From NCBI GenBank assembly GCA_037783545.1, contig JBBELK010000319.1:1-64000 (forward strand): a stretch of DNA of 64,000 bases, written 5' to 3'. Below the pieces are notes generated by a model. The model did no database searches and was not told the origin of the DNA. It saw nothing but the letters and a program-made list of their open reading frames with translations. The translations under genes and the position numbers were made by a program. Below are positions 1 through 12,176 of the stretch, piece by piece. The stretch comes from Henricia sp. BOLD:AAB3569. Lineage: Eukaryota > Echinodermata > Asteroidea > Spinulosida > Echinasteridae. The number at the start of each line of letters is the position of its first letter. The first letter of the stretch is position 1.

Positions 1-362
1 TGTGTCCAGTCGCATGTCCAGTCGCATGAAAGTTTCTTACTGCAGAACTGCACCAAATTCAACTCTGATTTGTCCACAATATTTATAAGTAGTTGACAAA
101 AGAGAGACTATTTATACAGGTATGAAACAAAGTTGAACATAAGTATGAAAATTCGAACAGAAATGTTTGTTCCGAGAGTCCGGAGAATGGGACTCAGCGA
201 GCGCGTGCTAGTATTGCAAACTACGGTGGATGTTAATTTTGCACTTCTTTAGTAAATTACGGGATATTTTGATGATTTTTTTCACAACGACCATCAAAAA
301 AGTATTGTCAATGCTGCTACATCACTAAATCATGTAAACAGTAGGCCGGTGTGTACCTTTAA
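1..362. mobile_element. TTAA-flanked DNA element, right part, cut by window start
   Basis: Bases 238-362 are an inverted copy of 57923-58060, and 30-220 an inverted copy of about 58370-58545. The element ends in GTGTACCTTTAA, with TTAA at 359-362. This is the same terminus as the elements at 10893-12212 and 57923-58774. Only the right part lies in the window. Confidence 0.7.
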
Positions 363-970
363 GGATCATTATCACCAGTAACAAGGAGTGTTTGCCAATT
401 TAGCGATCACCGACTTGCACGAATACTTTTTCGTATTTTCGTTTACATCCCTGCTACTTGTTTTTCCAAGTCCCACAACTCCGAAAAAAATAAAATCTCA
501 TCGAAGCATCAGACATACTCCTGAATGTAAACATCATTCAGTTGATCATTAAATGGCACTGTAAACTGTAAATATATAAAAGGGATAACTTAAATTAAGC
601 TTTTTAAAAATTAAAATTCATGCCGATTGGGCTAGCAAAGGAGCTCTTCCCACTTGTACATTTCGGTTGGCATATTTGCCCAGGCTGTCCTACTATGGGG
701 CGAACGATATACACTTCGCAAACTAACATCGATGATATCCGTTCATCGAAATTATTTACCTTGCAGATGCGGCATTCATTTTTTTACAGGAGAACTTCAC
801 TTTAAAAAAAAAGTGTTGGGGTTTTGATTGGGTTCTTTTTCTCTCGCCGAGGCCTGCGCCCAATTTCATACAGCTGTTTAACAGCCCATTTTTAGATTTT
901 GAAGGGAAAAAAAGACATTTTTGTGTCAAATTTCAAATTTTCTTATAAATTAGTTTGGAGAACTGCCGAA
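363..970. other. No gene recognised
   Basis: AT-rich sequence with only short chance reading frames. About 850-890 resembles one end of the element at 22512-22789 (CAATTTCAT..CAGCTGTTTAACAGC), so it is probably a decayed copy. Confidence 0.4.
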
Positions 971-973
971 ATC

Positions 974-1503
974 TGAAACAACCAAACTTGGGATAATTTT
1001 TCTCTCATCCCAAGTTTGATTTATTTTATTTTAATTTTTGTATATAAGAACAAGGAATTTAACCTGCTGAAAATCGAATACGAACTTCACAAAGAATGGC
1101 TATAGGCGGCGCCATTTTGTCCGGAAACTGGGCAAAGATGACGTTTTCGCGGACAACTCCTTCGTGTACTCCTTTTGCAGTACGGAGCTCTGCAAAATGT
1201 CGTCATCCCGTGATAATTATCTCAGGAAGACGACATCCTGAATGTAGGACAAATGTGGCGATATTTTGCACTGAATATGTCGTCATCCTACGATAAATTT
1301 TCTCAGGATCTAAACAAGTCGGATGGCACTCCGTAGTACTGCAAACAGAGTACACAAAGTTGTCCGCGAAAACGTCATTCTTTGCCCAGTTTCTGAAACA
1401 AAATGGTGGCGCCCACAGCCATTCTTTGTGAAGTTCGTATTCGATTTTGAGCGGATCAAATTCCTTGTTAAAACTAAATAGGTTATTCATCGTGATAATT
1501 CCG
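974..1503. mobile_element. Foldback element, copy 1
   Basis: The arms at 1051-1170 and 1350-1470 are reverse complements; both carry CGAACTTCACAAAG and its complement. A short hairpin at 984-1018 (AAACTTGGGAT / ATCCCAAGTTT) precedes the arms. A second copy in the same orientation is at 9169-9690. No transposase is visible. Confidence 0.7.
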
Positions 1504-1518
1504 TTAACCGAACGTCAT

Positions 1519-1670
1519 GCGGGGGTGGAGGGGGAGGGCGGGTGTGAGGGGGAGCGGGGAGGGCAGGCGGGGGGTTCCGGGGGGGGGGGGGGGGGGGGGG
1601 GGGGGAGGTGGTGCGAGGGGGGGGGGGGGGGGGGGGCGGGGTTGAGGGGGGGGGGGGCGGGGCGGGCGAT
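1519..1670 (+). repeat. G-rich tract
   Basis: Nearly pure purine sequence with several G runs longer than 15. It is likely to form G-quadruplexes and to be mis-sized in assembly. The polyproline and polyglycine frames across it are artefacts. Confidence 0.85.
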
Positions 1671-2465
1671 ACAGAAATGACTCCTAACAAAAATCTAGCT
1701 CGTTCGGAACAAATTTTGGCAGTTTTCCAAGCTAGTTTTTTTGAAAAATTGATTTTTCCTCAACATCTGAACATTTCAAAATTCCATATTTCATTCCCTG
1801 GTCAAGGTCAAATCCTATTGGTTATTAGAAAACATTTCCTCCAAACATTACAAACTGCAATTTTGAAAAAAAATCTGAATCATAAAAGTTTTGGCCGAAA
1901 AATGTCATAAATGTCATAAATGTCATAATGTTTAGCATTTTTTCCTCAAAAAAGGCCAAACATTATTAATTTTATTTATTTATTTTTGTTTTTTGTTAAT
2001 GTCTCAAAATGACACATAACGAAAGGTTGCTTGTTTGGAACCTATGTTGGCAGTTTTTAAAGCTAAGTTCTCAGTAAAAAGAAACTTTTTTGCTCAAAAC
2101 ATAAAATTTCCAACGTCATAATTCATCATTCCCTGGTTGATGGGCATGGGCAATTTTATCTGCAATTTTAAGGAAAATCTAAATCATAAAATATTTGGCC
2201 AAAAATGATAAATTTCACAATATCTCAGAAATGACTCCTAACGAACATTTATCTCGTTTTCGAAATTTCATGTCATTCCGTGGTTGGGCATTTATGGTCG
2301 TCTATAAGTTCTAAACAACATTGTTTTGATTTGTGTAGAAAATCTAAATCGTAAAATGATTCATAAGGGGTTAATCAAACATTTCCCCCAAAATTGGCAA
2401 CAAAATTAGTTGAAAATATAGCTCCTTTGGAACCTATTTCGGCAATTTTCCAAGCATTACAGACC
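1670..2465. repeat. Degenerate tandem repeat, about 3-4 units
   Basis: Similar phrases recur at about 1675, 2010, 2225 and 2405: GAAATGACTCCTAACGAA, then GTTCGGAACAAATTTTGGCA, then TTTTCCAAGC. This suggests units of 200-300 bp that have diverged strongly. Confidence 0.5.
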
Positions 2466-2665
2466 AAACACGGAAAGTCAGACTTGGACAAGTGTACGCC
2501 TTACCGTGAGTATTTGGCGGACCTCCAGCAATTCGAAATATTTATCGATTTTGTTCGTTGTCTCATTTAAAAGCGAATAACTTTTGTTTCCAGAAAAAAA
2601 TATCAATTCAGGAAACAAAATTGAGGTGCCACACCCAAAACGCACGGACAGTACATATTTTTGAG
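2462..2665. repeat. Interspersed repeat (GGAAGTCAGACTTGG family)
   Basis: Contains CAAACACGGAAAGTCAGACT, a TTGTCTCATTTAAAA segment and GGTGCCACACCCAAAACGCA. Related copies are at 15985-16215, 22140-22500 (inverted), 40860-41110 and 50060-50290. The family probably includes the CAAAGTATGATGTTTT segment seen in the later copies. Confidence 0.6.
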
Positions 2666-2689
2666 ATGGTAGTAATTTAGCGTAAATGT

Positions 2690-2943
2690 CAGTGTCACGT
2701 GCATGTATAATATTTCTTGTGATGTTGTTCTTCTGTAACCATTAGTTTTGTCCAATTGTGCGAGTGTTGATGTTTTGCGAATTTTTGATGTTGTAGTTGT
2801 ATCTTATTCCAGTTTGTTTGTGATTGTAAAGTTGTTTAACTTAATATATTGTTTTATGAGTGTGTGCAGGGCCCCGATGGAAACCAGTTTTTGTAAAGTT
2901 TGGGCACACCCTGGGCAAATAAATGGAATACATAAATAGACAC
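2690..2943 (+). mobile_element. Non-LTR retrotransposon 3' end
   Basis: The stretch GGGCCCCGATGGAAACCAG, then GGGCACACCCTGGGCAAATA and an AATAAATGGAAT tail, matches the 3' untranslated part of the LINE at 23050-24550 (GACCCCGATGGAAATAAG). No reverse transcriptase is left here, so this looks like a 5'-truncated insertion. Confidence 0.6.
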
Positions 2944-4677
2944 TTTCAATGACACACTGCTGGTTCATTCCATGTCAAATCAACCAGTGGTCCCCATGTG
3001 ATCCTCTCAGATTTTGATGAAATTTCATAAGAATGATTGAGTGTGGCCCAAATGAACACATACCAAAAAGTAAAATCATACTCCATGTGGTTTTCGAGAT
3101 ATAGCCAGTTGAAATTTGGTCGAAAGGGCCATTTTGTGCGCGCGCGAGTCGCGAAAAGTGATTTTTTTGTGATATTAAACTGAGATGCCGAAACTGTCTA
3201 ACAGTTTCGGCATCTCAGTTTAATGGTACGTGTTTGCAGACGTATCCGTGTGACATAATACTAATTTGGTGTAAACAAGTCGAGATTAATTTTATACGTA
3301 CCGCTCCCGTGTCAAACGGCTCCCATACGTTGTCCTACGTGTGGCTGATCCGTATCACGTACGAGGAGACCGCATAAAGTGATGACGTCAAAGCTGAAAA
3401 TGGTACGGATACGTATACGCGCGCGGATTTTGAGCTTGCCGAAACTGTCTATATTCCGACATTGAAAGCTCATAGTTCAGTCTTTGTACCAGGTAGAGAG
3501 CTCAAATTTGGTATTCTAGCTTACTTCTTGGCAACATTCTTTAATCTGCACTCAATTTAACTGTATCTCCTTTATTTTTCTAGTTATGGTCACCCAAAGT
3601 AGGCACTTTATTTTTTGGGTAACCCTGTGCCCACATGAGGGGTCAAATGAATCCTATATTCCCTAGGTATTATCTATGGGTGCATTCCTATACCCATAAG
3701 CAATTATAAGCTCACCAATGCATTAATTAAGAAATGGCATGGGCCCAACGTTGGCTCCAGCCAGAAAAAGGTCAAAAAGACCCCTCCCGTCTTGACCCCA
3801 GTTGACCCCGCGATCAATTGAATTTGTTTTTGAAATTTACACCAGTTAAACATATATATATTATATCTACTTCTGCACCAAATTTCAGCTTTGGCACTCA
3901 ACTCCTTTATGGTGTGGTGGCAACTTAAGAAATATACGTTTTCCGCAAATGTTGTTTCTCAAACTTATATATTGATCATGAAATGAATAGTATTCCAAGG
4001 CCTACAGTGTATGCATGAGCACATGTGTTTATATGTCTGATTCTCTCACTTAATGCCTCTGCTACAAAATGCCTCTGGAGTGGTGTATTGAAGTACTGTC
4101 CTGTCAATGTGTTATGTTTTGAGAGGCAACTCGGGGAACTGACTGACTACATAAATATATGCATTGACATTTGTAGTGTCTGCATGTGACACACAAGTAG
4201 TATTGTTCTAGAATGTAGTGTCTACATGGGCTATTTCACAATAAGTGGTCATTTGAGTAAATTACAGTATAACCCATCCTGGATAACTTTATCAGTGCAA
4301 ATACATGTTATGAGTGATTTTATATGATAGGTAATAAGGACAAGCTACAGAACTATTTTTACATAATTCTACGAGTTATTCGTTTTGAATTTCTCTATTT
4401 ACATGCACTTTTAACACCATTTCAGTTTTACATTAGTTTTAAGTGGAATCATTTGTTGATGATGCATTATTGTGGTGAATTTGGTGATCAATCATGGATA
4501 TATAGTGTTCAACAATATTGTGAAACTTGGGTTGGTGTAATTCGGTCGAAAAATGTTAATTTTATGAACATTTCAAAATAAAGTGGATTTCCCGTTAAAT
4601 AAAAAATAGTAATGTCCTCTCCAGGACAAGGTATTCATGACAATGGAATAGTTTGGAAATATGTACTCACAAGCATG

Positions 4678-5921
4678 CACTGTAAAAATTAAGTAGTCAT
4701 TTTGCACCAAACATTAGTCAAAAATTTGCCCTTTGTGCAGCTGCTTTGAGGCAGCTCTTTGTGCACCATACGTGTAACTTATGTTGAGGTACTAGTAGTT
4801 AGTTCGATTAGTAGAACAGCTGAGTGGCGTGATATTCTTTTTGGCGCTGAAAAACGTAACAGCGTACATACGTACGTGACGTGTATACACAGTGTTTAGC
4901 AGCGACAGATGCAGCCACGGCGACAGATCAGACTCAAAAGAGGTAGGGATTTCGTCCATAATTACCTGATTTACGTCCTTCAATCTCGGTAACTTTATGG
5001 CGTGGACTGTACTGAGAACTATAAGGCAGCGGCAACGTACGGATAATTTAGCAAACTGCAGGATTGTGCATTGAATCCCGCGAGTCAAAATCGCGCAGCT
5101 AGGCTATAGGCTATGTGCATATGCCTAGGCGCCCTACGTACGTTTGTACCGTGTACATGTACTGTGACTACAACTTGCATACAAACGTACGTACGTGGAG
5201 TGAGAATGTCTGTCTGCAGTACATGTTTTACATGTATGTTGACAAACAAAGCGATCATGTTTAGTATCGTATGACGAATGTATACGTTCTACATTGCAAA
5301 AGGTTTCTTCATACGTCGAGTAACATGTAACTCGAACGTTGAATGGAATTTGCCTCACAAAATGGCTGTGTTACTCGTGTTAATATTTTTCACAATTTGT
5401 TTCAAAAAAATAATTAGGCCTAGGCCTATTAATATGCGTGTACGTACGTACGTATACTCGTTACAGTGCTTTGCTTTATTGTTCTCAGTACATGTACATA
5501 AATTAAAATCCATGCTATTAAAGTTACGTTGAAAGAGGTAAATCGGGCGAAAGCCCTACCTTACGAGTCTGATCTGTCGTCATTCGGTGGAATACGCTGC
5601 TTATCGCTGGGTGTCGAAATGTCAGACTCGGACTAATTTAGGGTACAAAGACTAATTAAAAGACGAATTATTTTTCGGAATTGACTAATTAAATTTGTTG
5701 AATGACTAATTAATTTTTTTGGAAGACTAATTAAATTTGGTAAATGACTAATCACCCGAAAGATTAGGCAAATTAGACCATTTTTTAAGAATAATTATTA
5801 TTAGTCATTGCACACATGTAATGACTAACCTTTCGACTGGGTGACTAAATAAAGATTAGTCAAATTATACCATGAAATGACTAATTTTTTTTCGTCAATT
5901 GACTACTTAATTTTTACAGTG
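4678..5921. mobile_element. Terminal-inverted-repeat element nested in the foldback
   Basis: The ends are CACTGTAAAAATTAAGTAGT and its complement at 5900-5921. The interior has GTAC-rich stretches and, at the right, a TGACTAATT cluster. No transposase was recognised and no target duplication is clear. Confidence 0.55.
5632..5910. repeat. Irregular cluster of GACTAAT words
   Basis: The words GACTAATT, GACTAA and their complement ATTAGTC occur about a dozen times at uneven spacing. The spacing is too irregular for a simple minisatellite. It lies just inside the right end of the 4678-5921 element. Confidence 0.6.
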
Positions 5922-6939
5922 TGTTTGTATCATCTACAGGACACATTTGATGGAGTAAATATGACAATTTGATCGTGGGAGAGATTTGAGTAAATATTAT
6001 CAAGATCATATTCAGGGTTGTGGAAAATCCGTAAAAAATTTGTCCTCTCCAGGACAGCAGTTAATTGTAATATAACATGTCAACCATGATTGAAATATTT
6101 TATGTTATGTTTGTAAAATTAACAGTACCATTCCTTCTAACAAGACATTGCATGGCATTACCATTTCAACATTTAGTCTGGCCATTATATTGTGATATTC
6201 TTTGTTTAACAAAATGTCCTCTCCAGACAACCAATTACAAATCATTATTTCATTGGAAAAAATAAACATGTTAATCATAATGCCACGCTCTGATATTTTA
6301 GGAATTATTAGTATACATCCTGAAGTTTTTAGATCAACAGAGTTTTTGTGAGTTGGACAAGTTTGAAATTTGACCCCCATTTGCCAATGAGACTGAAAGT
6401 GTACACTTATTGTGAAATAGCCCACATGTGACACACATGCGCATGATATTGTTCTAGCATATCATGAGGGAAAGCTTCAAGGGGACTGGAGTTAGAAGGT
6501 TAAAACCAGAGAGCAATAAGTACTGGCAGATTTGTATTGTGTGGTTTAATCCATGTTTCAAGTGAAACTCTACCACATTACTAGGGTATGGTTCCAAATT
6601 GTGTTGTGTGTAATTATGGGAGATTCTGCGGCACTTTGAGGTACCAGCCTATAGGAGGGTTAACTGAAGTGATTATTTATTGTAGTGGAATACATGCATC
6701 ATCAACCCATTTCTAAAAACAATAATAAAAACAAACTTTTCCTGATGAATTTTAGTGTTGAGTATACTTTTTTTCTAGCTGGGAAAAATAAATTACACAA
6801 GCTTCAAACTTGAAATACACTGTATGATATTAATTTACTGTACGGATTTTTTTTAAATGAGCGAAAAACGTCCAATATTCAAATTGCCACCACACCATGA
6901 AGGAGTTGAGAGCCAAAGCTGAAATTTGGTGTATAAGTA

Positions 6940-7563
6940 CACTCGACCAAAAAAGTTCTGTCACCAGTAAGACATTTGTAGATATTTATTATGAAATTGG
7001 ATTTAATGTAGGAAAATAATATATCAAATTTTAGCTGAACATATCACTCAAAGGAATAGAGCTTAACGGAGTCCATTATGGCAAGCTTCACGGAACAGTA
7101 ATGCAACAAAGGAGTGTGGGGTCAGAATGAAAAACACCAAAAAACAACGATGTCAACTTTATTGCACTCAAGCAAGGGGAGTTACAGTTCAGTATTTTGC
7201 TTCCACCATACCTAATGCAATGGCACGATTCAGATTGGACAATTTAACCATTTTGATTTGGATGTTTTTGACTTTTGACAAGACATTGATCAATCCAAAC
7301 TCACTCAAAAATTTCCTAATTGTCTACACACAAATTGCCCAAATCACAAGTTGCATTGTTCTTTGGTGTTTTTCATTCTGACCCCACACTCCTTTGTTGC
7401 ATTCCTGTTCAGTGAAGCTTGCCATCATGATCTCTCTTCAGCTCTATTCCTTTGAGGGATATGTTCAGCTAAAATTTGATATATTATTTTCCTACATTAA
7501 ATCCAATTTAATAATAAATATCTATAAATGCCTTACTGGTGACATAACTGTTTTGGTCGAGTG
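6940..7563. mobile_element. Foldback element with about 200 bp arms
   Basis: It starts CACTCGACCAAAA and ends in the complement TTTTGGTCGAGTG. The arms carry GGAGTGTGGGGTCAGAATGA and its complement. It is inserted in the right arm of the 2962-8402 element. Confidence 0.7.
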
Positions 7564-7572
7564 TAGATATAG

Positions 7573-7747
7573 TACAGTAAACTCCCGTTATAACACCCCC
7601 TGATATAAAGCTCTTCCTGATATAAAGCTCCTTTTTCCAAGTTCCAGCCATTTTTCCCTGCATTGTGTATGCATTGGCTATAGCGCTCTCTGGATATAAA
7701 GCTCAAACTATTCCAGTCCCTTGAAGAGCGCTATAATGGGAGTTTAC
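7573..7747. mobile_element. MITE with TAAACTCCCGTTATAAC ends
   Basis: The left end AGTAAACTCCCGTTATAAC pairs with GCTATAATGGGAGTTTACT at the right. The phrase GATATAAAGCTC occurs three times inside. It looks like a short non-autonomous element. Confidence 0.55.
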
Positions 7748-8402
7748 TTATGTTTAACTGGTGTAAATTTCAAATAAAATTCAATTGATCGTGGGGTCAA
7801 CCGGGGTCAAGACGGGAGAAGTCTTTTTGACCTTTTTCCTGGCTGGAGCCAACTTTAGGCCCATGCCATTTCTTAATTAATGCATTGGTGTGCTTATAAT
7901 TGCTTACGGGTATAGACATGCACCTATAGATAGTACCTAGGAAATATATTATTTATTTGACCCCTCATATGTGGGCACAGGGTAACCCCAACAATCACAG
8001 AAACAAATTTCGGCTGAATAAAGTGCCTACTTTGGGTGACCATAACTAGAAAAACGAAGGAGATGCAGTTAAATTGAGTGCAGATTCAAGAATTTTGCCA
8101 AGAACTTAGCTAGCATACCAAATTTGAGCTCTCTACCTGGTATATGGACTGAGCTATGAGCTTTCAAAGTCGGAAAATATCACAAAAATCACTTTTCGCG
8201 ACTCGCGCGCGCACAAAATGGTCCTCTCGACCAAATTTCAACTGGCCATATCTCGAAAACGACATGGAGTATGTTTTTACTTTTTTGTATGTGTTCATTT
8301 GGGCCACACTCAATCATTCTAAGACTGATGAAATTTCATCAAAATCTGAGAGGGTCACCTGGGAACTTTTCAGAAAATTTGTTGATTTGACGCGGAATGA
8401 CC

Positions 8403-9168
8403 CTGCTGAAGAAATTATTTGGTAAAGAGTTCCCAAATTTTTGCAATATTCCCCGACTATAGACCGTATCGAATAGCCGCCATTTCGTGGGGCACCTTTT
8501 GTTACTTAAAGTTAAACCGTTTAACAATGGAAGCACAATTATGTGGGACCATGCATGTCATCAAGGAACAAAGAAAATGCCCCACGAAATTGTGGCTATT
8601 CGATTATGTGAAGTCCACAACGACTCTGGAATAATCAGCAGACGTATATTGTTGCAAGCATTGCATGCTGGTACATGTAGTTTCAAGTTTTAATCTTCCT
8701 TAATACAATAGCAGCACTGAACAAGAGCACTAAAAGAATACAAAACGGTTTTACGTCATCTTCGATTCACAAATCTACATTATAGGCCAAGCAAGAAACA
8801 GCTGAAGTCTTACTTAATTTTCCATTACCTTATGACTATTGCACACTCCCAGACAAGAAACGGAAATGCCTTGATTTCATATTTTCAATTATATAGCTGA
8901 CCGGTGTTCCGGGGTTTAAATATTGTACCTCCAGAAGGAAATCCTGGACACCATACTGAATATCCCGATTAAGAAGGTACCACACCCAAGTGCGCTCTAC
9001 AAGTATGTGTATAACCTGACCGTAGGGAAGTACATGTACATTTGCATGGTTGCGTCTGTTAAAGGGGAATTACACCCAAGAAACGAACGACATTGTGCTG
9101 AACAAGTGTAACTCGTACATTATTGTTTATCAACACACCGGTATGGTGCGTGATCACCATTGAAATGA
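8403..9168. other. No gene recognised
   Basis: Contains a pair of similar stretches around 8470-8500 and 8575-8600 (GCCGCCATTTCGTGGGGC and complement-like GCCCCACGAAATTGTGGC), probably arms of a small foldback. No coding signal was found. Confidence 0.4.
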
Positions 9169-9690
9169 AACAACCAAACTTGGGATATTTTTCTCTCATC
9201 CCAAGTTTGATTTTGTTTATTTTTTTGTTTTTAATATAAGAACAAGGAATTTGACCTGCTGAAAATCAAATACGAACTTCACAAAGCATGGCTATAGGCG
9301 GCGCCAATTTGTCCGGAAACTGGGCAAATATGACGTTTTCGCGGACAACTCCTTCGCGTACTCCTTTTGCAGTACGGACCTCTGCAAATAGTCGTCATCC
9401 CGTGATAATTATCTCAGGCAGACGACATCCTGAATGTAGGACAAATGTGGCGATATTTTGCACTGAATATATCCTACGACAAATTCTCAGGATCTAAACA
9501 AGTCGGATAGCACTTCCAGAGCTCCATAGTACTGCAGTGTACACAAAGTTGTCCGCGAAAACGCCATTCTTTGCCCAGTTTCTGAAACAAAATGGTGGCG
9601 CCCACAGCCATTCTTTGTGAAGTTCGTATTCGACTTTGAGCGGATCAAATTCCTTGTTAAAACTAAATAGATTATTCATCGTGGTAATCG
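9169..9690. mobile_element. Foldback element, copy 2
   Basis: Direct copy of 974-1503: the same hairpin leader, CGAACTTCACAAAG arms and central TGTCGTC-like segment, with small deletions. The two copies lie 8.2 kb apart. Confidence 0.7.
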
Positions 9691-9749
9691 GAATAAACAA
9701 ATATTCTGCTGTCTCACGATGTTCTTTGTATAAAAATAATGTACGAGTC

Positions 9750-10056
9750 AAGGCGGATACACACTATCGCGGAAAAATCACACTTTCGCGCTGCGCTCAC
9801 CGCATTGCATGAGCTCCCAATCGCCGATTATTCCAAAATAGAAAATTCCACTCTGGTAACTTGGGGCTTCTCTGATACCTCATTGGCTGCGCGTTGGAAA
9901 GGTCAGCGCACCGCGGTCAAAGTTCAACAGATTTGAACTTTGACCCAGCTCAAAACGTTTTGCGCGTCGCGATAGGCCGCGCACAAGCGGCAAACCAGTT
10001 TGTGTACAAACCAATGGAACAGTGTGATTTTTCCGCGATAGTGTGAACTCCCCTTT
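9750..10056. mobile_element. MITE with CACACTATCGCGG ends
   Basis: About 24 bp inverted termini (CACTATCGCGGAAAAATCAC) face each other at 9760-9784 and 10021-10045. The core is about 250 bp and has no coding sequence. Confidence 0.75.
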
Positions 10057-10059
10057 ACT

Positions 10060-10467
10060 TTTGTTTATTTGGTATAATTCCCCTTTCCTATGTGGCTAAA
10101 TTAAAAGAAACTTGAAAACCACAAAAGTAAAATGTTGCGCATACAGTATCTCTCAAAATGTGCGAGTATTGAAGGCCTTTTTTGGTTCATTTGCAACCCC
10201 TCTAAAATCCATCTCAGTGAGCTTTTACGGAAAACGGTAAGTGATTATGACAATGGTAAAGCCCAAAAAAGAACCCTGTTTAGCGTTAGCGCGCGTCACT
10301 TTCAACACTGCTCGTCAAAGCTTTTCATCTTCTCAAAAACACACACAAAATGTATATCGTTAGCGCGCGCGTCACTTTCAACCCTGCGGTTGTTTTGTTT
10401 TGAGTATTTCGATTAAAAACATGCCTGTTGGCTTCATGTCAACTTGACTTTATTGCTTGGAATCCAC
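10060..10467. other. No gene recognised
   Basis: Unique sequence with a loose repeat of GTTAGCGCGCGTCACTTTCA at about 10283 and 10360. No conserved protein was recognised. Confidence 0.4.
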
Positions 10468-10586
10468 TTAAAGGCACATGCTCGTCAGCAATGCGCGCGC
10501 GCCAAATTCGTGCCACAAAATACGCAGCTCTATAGCAAAGGCACGAATTTAGCGCACGCACATTGCTGACGAGCATGTGCCTTTAA
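10468..10586. mobile_element. 119 bp palindromic MITE on TTAA
   Basis: TTAA at 10468-10471 and 10583-10586 bound a near-perfect palindrome starting AGGCACATGCTCGTCAGCAA. The TTAA targets are those expected of piggyBac-type (or Kolobok) transposition; the assignment is inferred. The sister copy is 12854-12992. Confidence 0.8.
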
Positions 10587-11270
10587 CAAGAAAAAAAGCA
10601 GAAACAAATAAGCCGCGTCACCGCGTCATTTTGGGAGACTTAAACTTACGCTAAACACAGTTCTTTTTTGTTGGCCTACCAATAATAGTACTCTACAAAG
10701 TTATTCCATCTGAGATGGTATAATTTTGATGACGATTGAAATCGAAGATACATGTTGCTTTAGAAATGAGTGTGCGCATTCATATTTTGTACATGTAATG
10801 TGTTCATGCATGTACTTTAAACACGCATGGATTTTCAGTTTCCAAACAACCTACTGCATTTATATATGTAGCTGAAATTTCTTGGAATTAGTTTAAAGGA
10901 ACACACTGGCTTACTGTTTACATAATGAAGGGATCTAGCATCATTGACAATACATTTTGAGTGGTCGTTGTGGAAAAAAATCATCAAATGTCACGTAATT
11001 AACTAGAAATGTTTAAAATTAACAAAAAGGCCAAATGCTGGACTATATACGCTTTACCAGCCTTTCGGCGCTGCATTATGTATCATGTGTTTTTAAATAA
11101 TGGTGGCGTTCGATACAGGTCGACACGTGTTTAACCTCGTTTCCTTGTTTTCCCCGACTCATAACACCTTGCATGATCCTCCCCAGGTCAGCGCTGACTC
11201 GAGGAAGCAACTCGAACGCAACTAGTTGGTTTCTTCGATCAACGCCCGCAATATTAAGCTTCTGCACCTG

Positions 11271-11381
11271 CAGCCATGACAGGGGGCAGGTTTTCTTATA
11301 TAAATGATGTAACAATAGAACCACAAAGCACCTACTCAGGCCTGACGCATGGTAACAATGTGACTGCCCCCTGTCATGGCC
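11271..11381. mobile_element. Small nested MITE
   Basis: GCAGCCATGACAGGGGGCAG and its complement CTGCCCCCTGTCATGGC enclose about 70 bp. It is nested in the 10893-12212 element. Confidence 0.6.
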
Positions 11382-11832
11382 GCCGTGCAAAGGCTCTATA
11401 CGGTGCTGGTTTTTCTTCGGATACTATTTATATCGCCGCAAAGACGTAACAATCTGAGAGTTCGATTGTCGTCAATATCAACACCCGGAAACCCTTCTGA
11501 TGAAACCTGTTGGCAGGTTTGTCTACAAACAATATGTGAAACCAACCGCGATTGACAAAAGCAACTCGCACTTTGCGCTGGTTTCTACGGCTGGAAATGA
11601 AACGAACTCCAAGACCACGTGATTTATCCGAACCAGAAATCTGGTTCGGATAAATCACGTGACCTTGATTTTTCGTAAAATTCTCAAAAACAGCATTTTT
11701 AGGATCTACTTAGTTTACTTCGGAAAGACTTTCATAATCATGTATGGGTTTATATACCTCATACATTGAGTCTCGTTAACTGATTGGTTAAAAGCAGATC
11801 ACCTGACATGGAATAGTTTAACCATTTCCGAC

Positions 11833-11945
11833 GGCAACTAAAAAAAGTACTATTGTTTGACCTTTGCGTCATAGGTCAAAGGATAGTACAATTTTGGGCA
11901 ACTGAAAAAGTACTATTGTTTGACCTCTGCGTCATAGGTCAAAAA
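11833..11945. repeat. Tandem duplication, about 60 bp unit
   Basis: Two copies of AAAAGTACTATTGTTTGACC followed by TGCGTCATAGGTCAAA. Confidence 0.7.
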
Positions 11946-11980
11946 TACCAATAATTTTGACACATAAAATCAATGTATGA

Positions 11981-12176
11981 GGTATATAAAACAAATATTG
12001 ACTGCTCTTTATTCGGGTTATGGAGCAAACTATCGTCCCTCGGTTATTTTGAGACGGCAGGCCTGCTATTTTCCCTCGGCCTACGGCCTCGGGAAAATAG
12101 CAGGCCTGCCGTCTCAAAATAACCTCGGGACGATAGTTTGCACCATCACCCTCATGAGCAGTCAATATTTGTATAC
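11981..12176. mobile_element. About 195 bp near-perfect hairpin element
   Basis: The arms run from GTATATAAAACAAATATTGA to the complement TCAATATTTGTATAC. The centre is an almost perfect inverted repeat carrying GGCAGGCCTGCTATTTTCCC. It lies near the right end of the 10893-12212 element. Confidence 0.7.

Larger units (their letters stand above)
2962..8402. mobile_element. 5.4 kb foldback element of the GGTCATTCC group
   Basis: The outer arms (about 2962-3935 and 6880-8402, the right arm lengthened by insertions) are reverse complements and include the phrase GCGCGCGAGTCGCGAAAAG. The termini are GGTTCATTCC and GGAATGACC. A direct CTGCT lies on both sides (2957-2961, 8403-8407), consistent with a target duplication. 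The centre (3935-6880) is unique AT-rich sequence with one nested element. No transposase frame was found. The arms are broken by insertions at 6940-7563 and 7573-7747. Confidence 0.75.

Noticed and set aside
1447-1690. Glycine- and proline-rich reading frames
   Set aside because: They are read through a G-rich low-complexity tract in both directions and have no domain.
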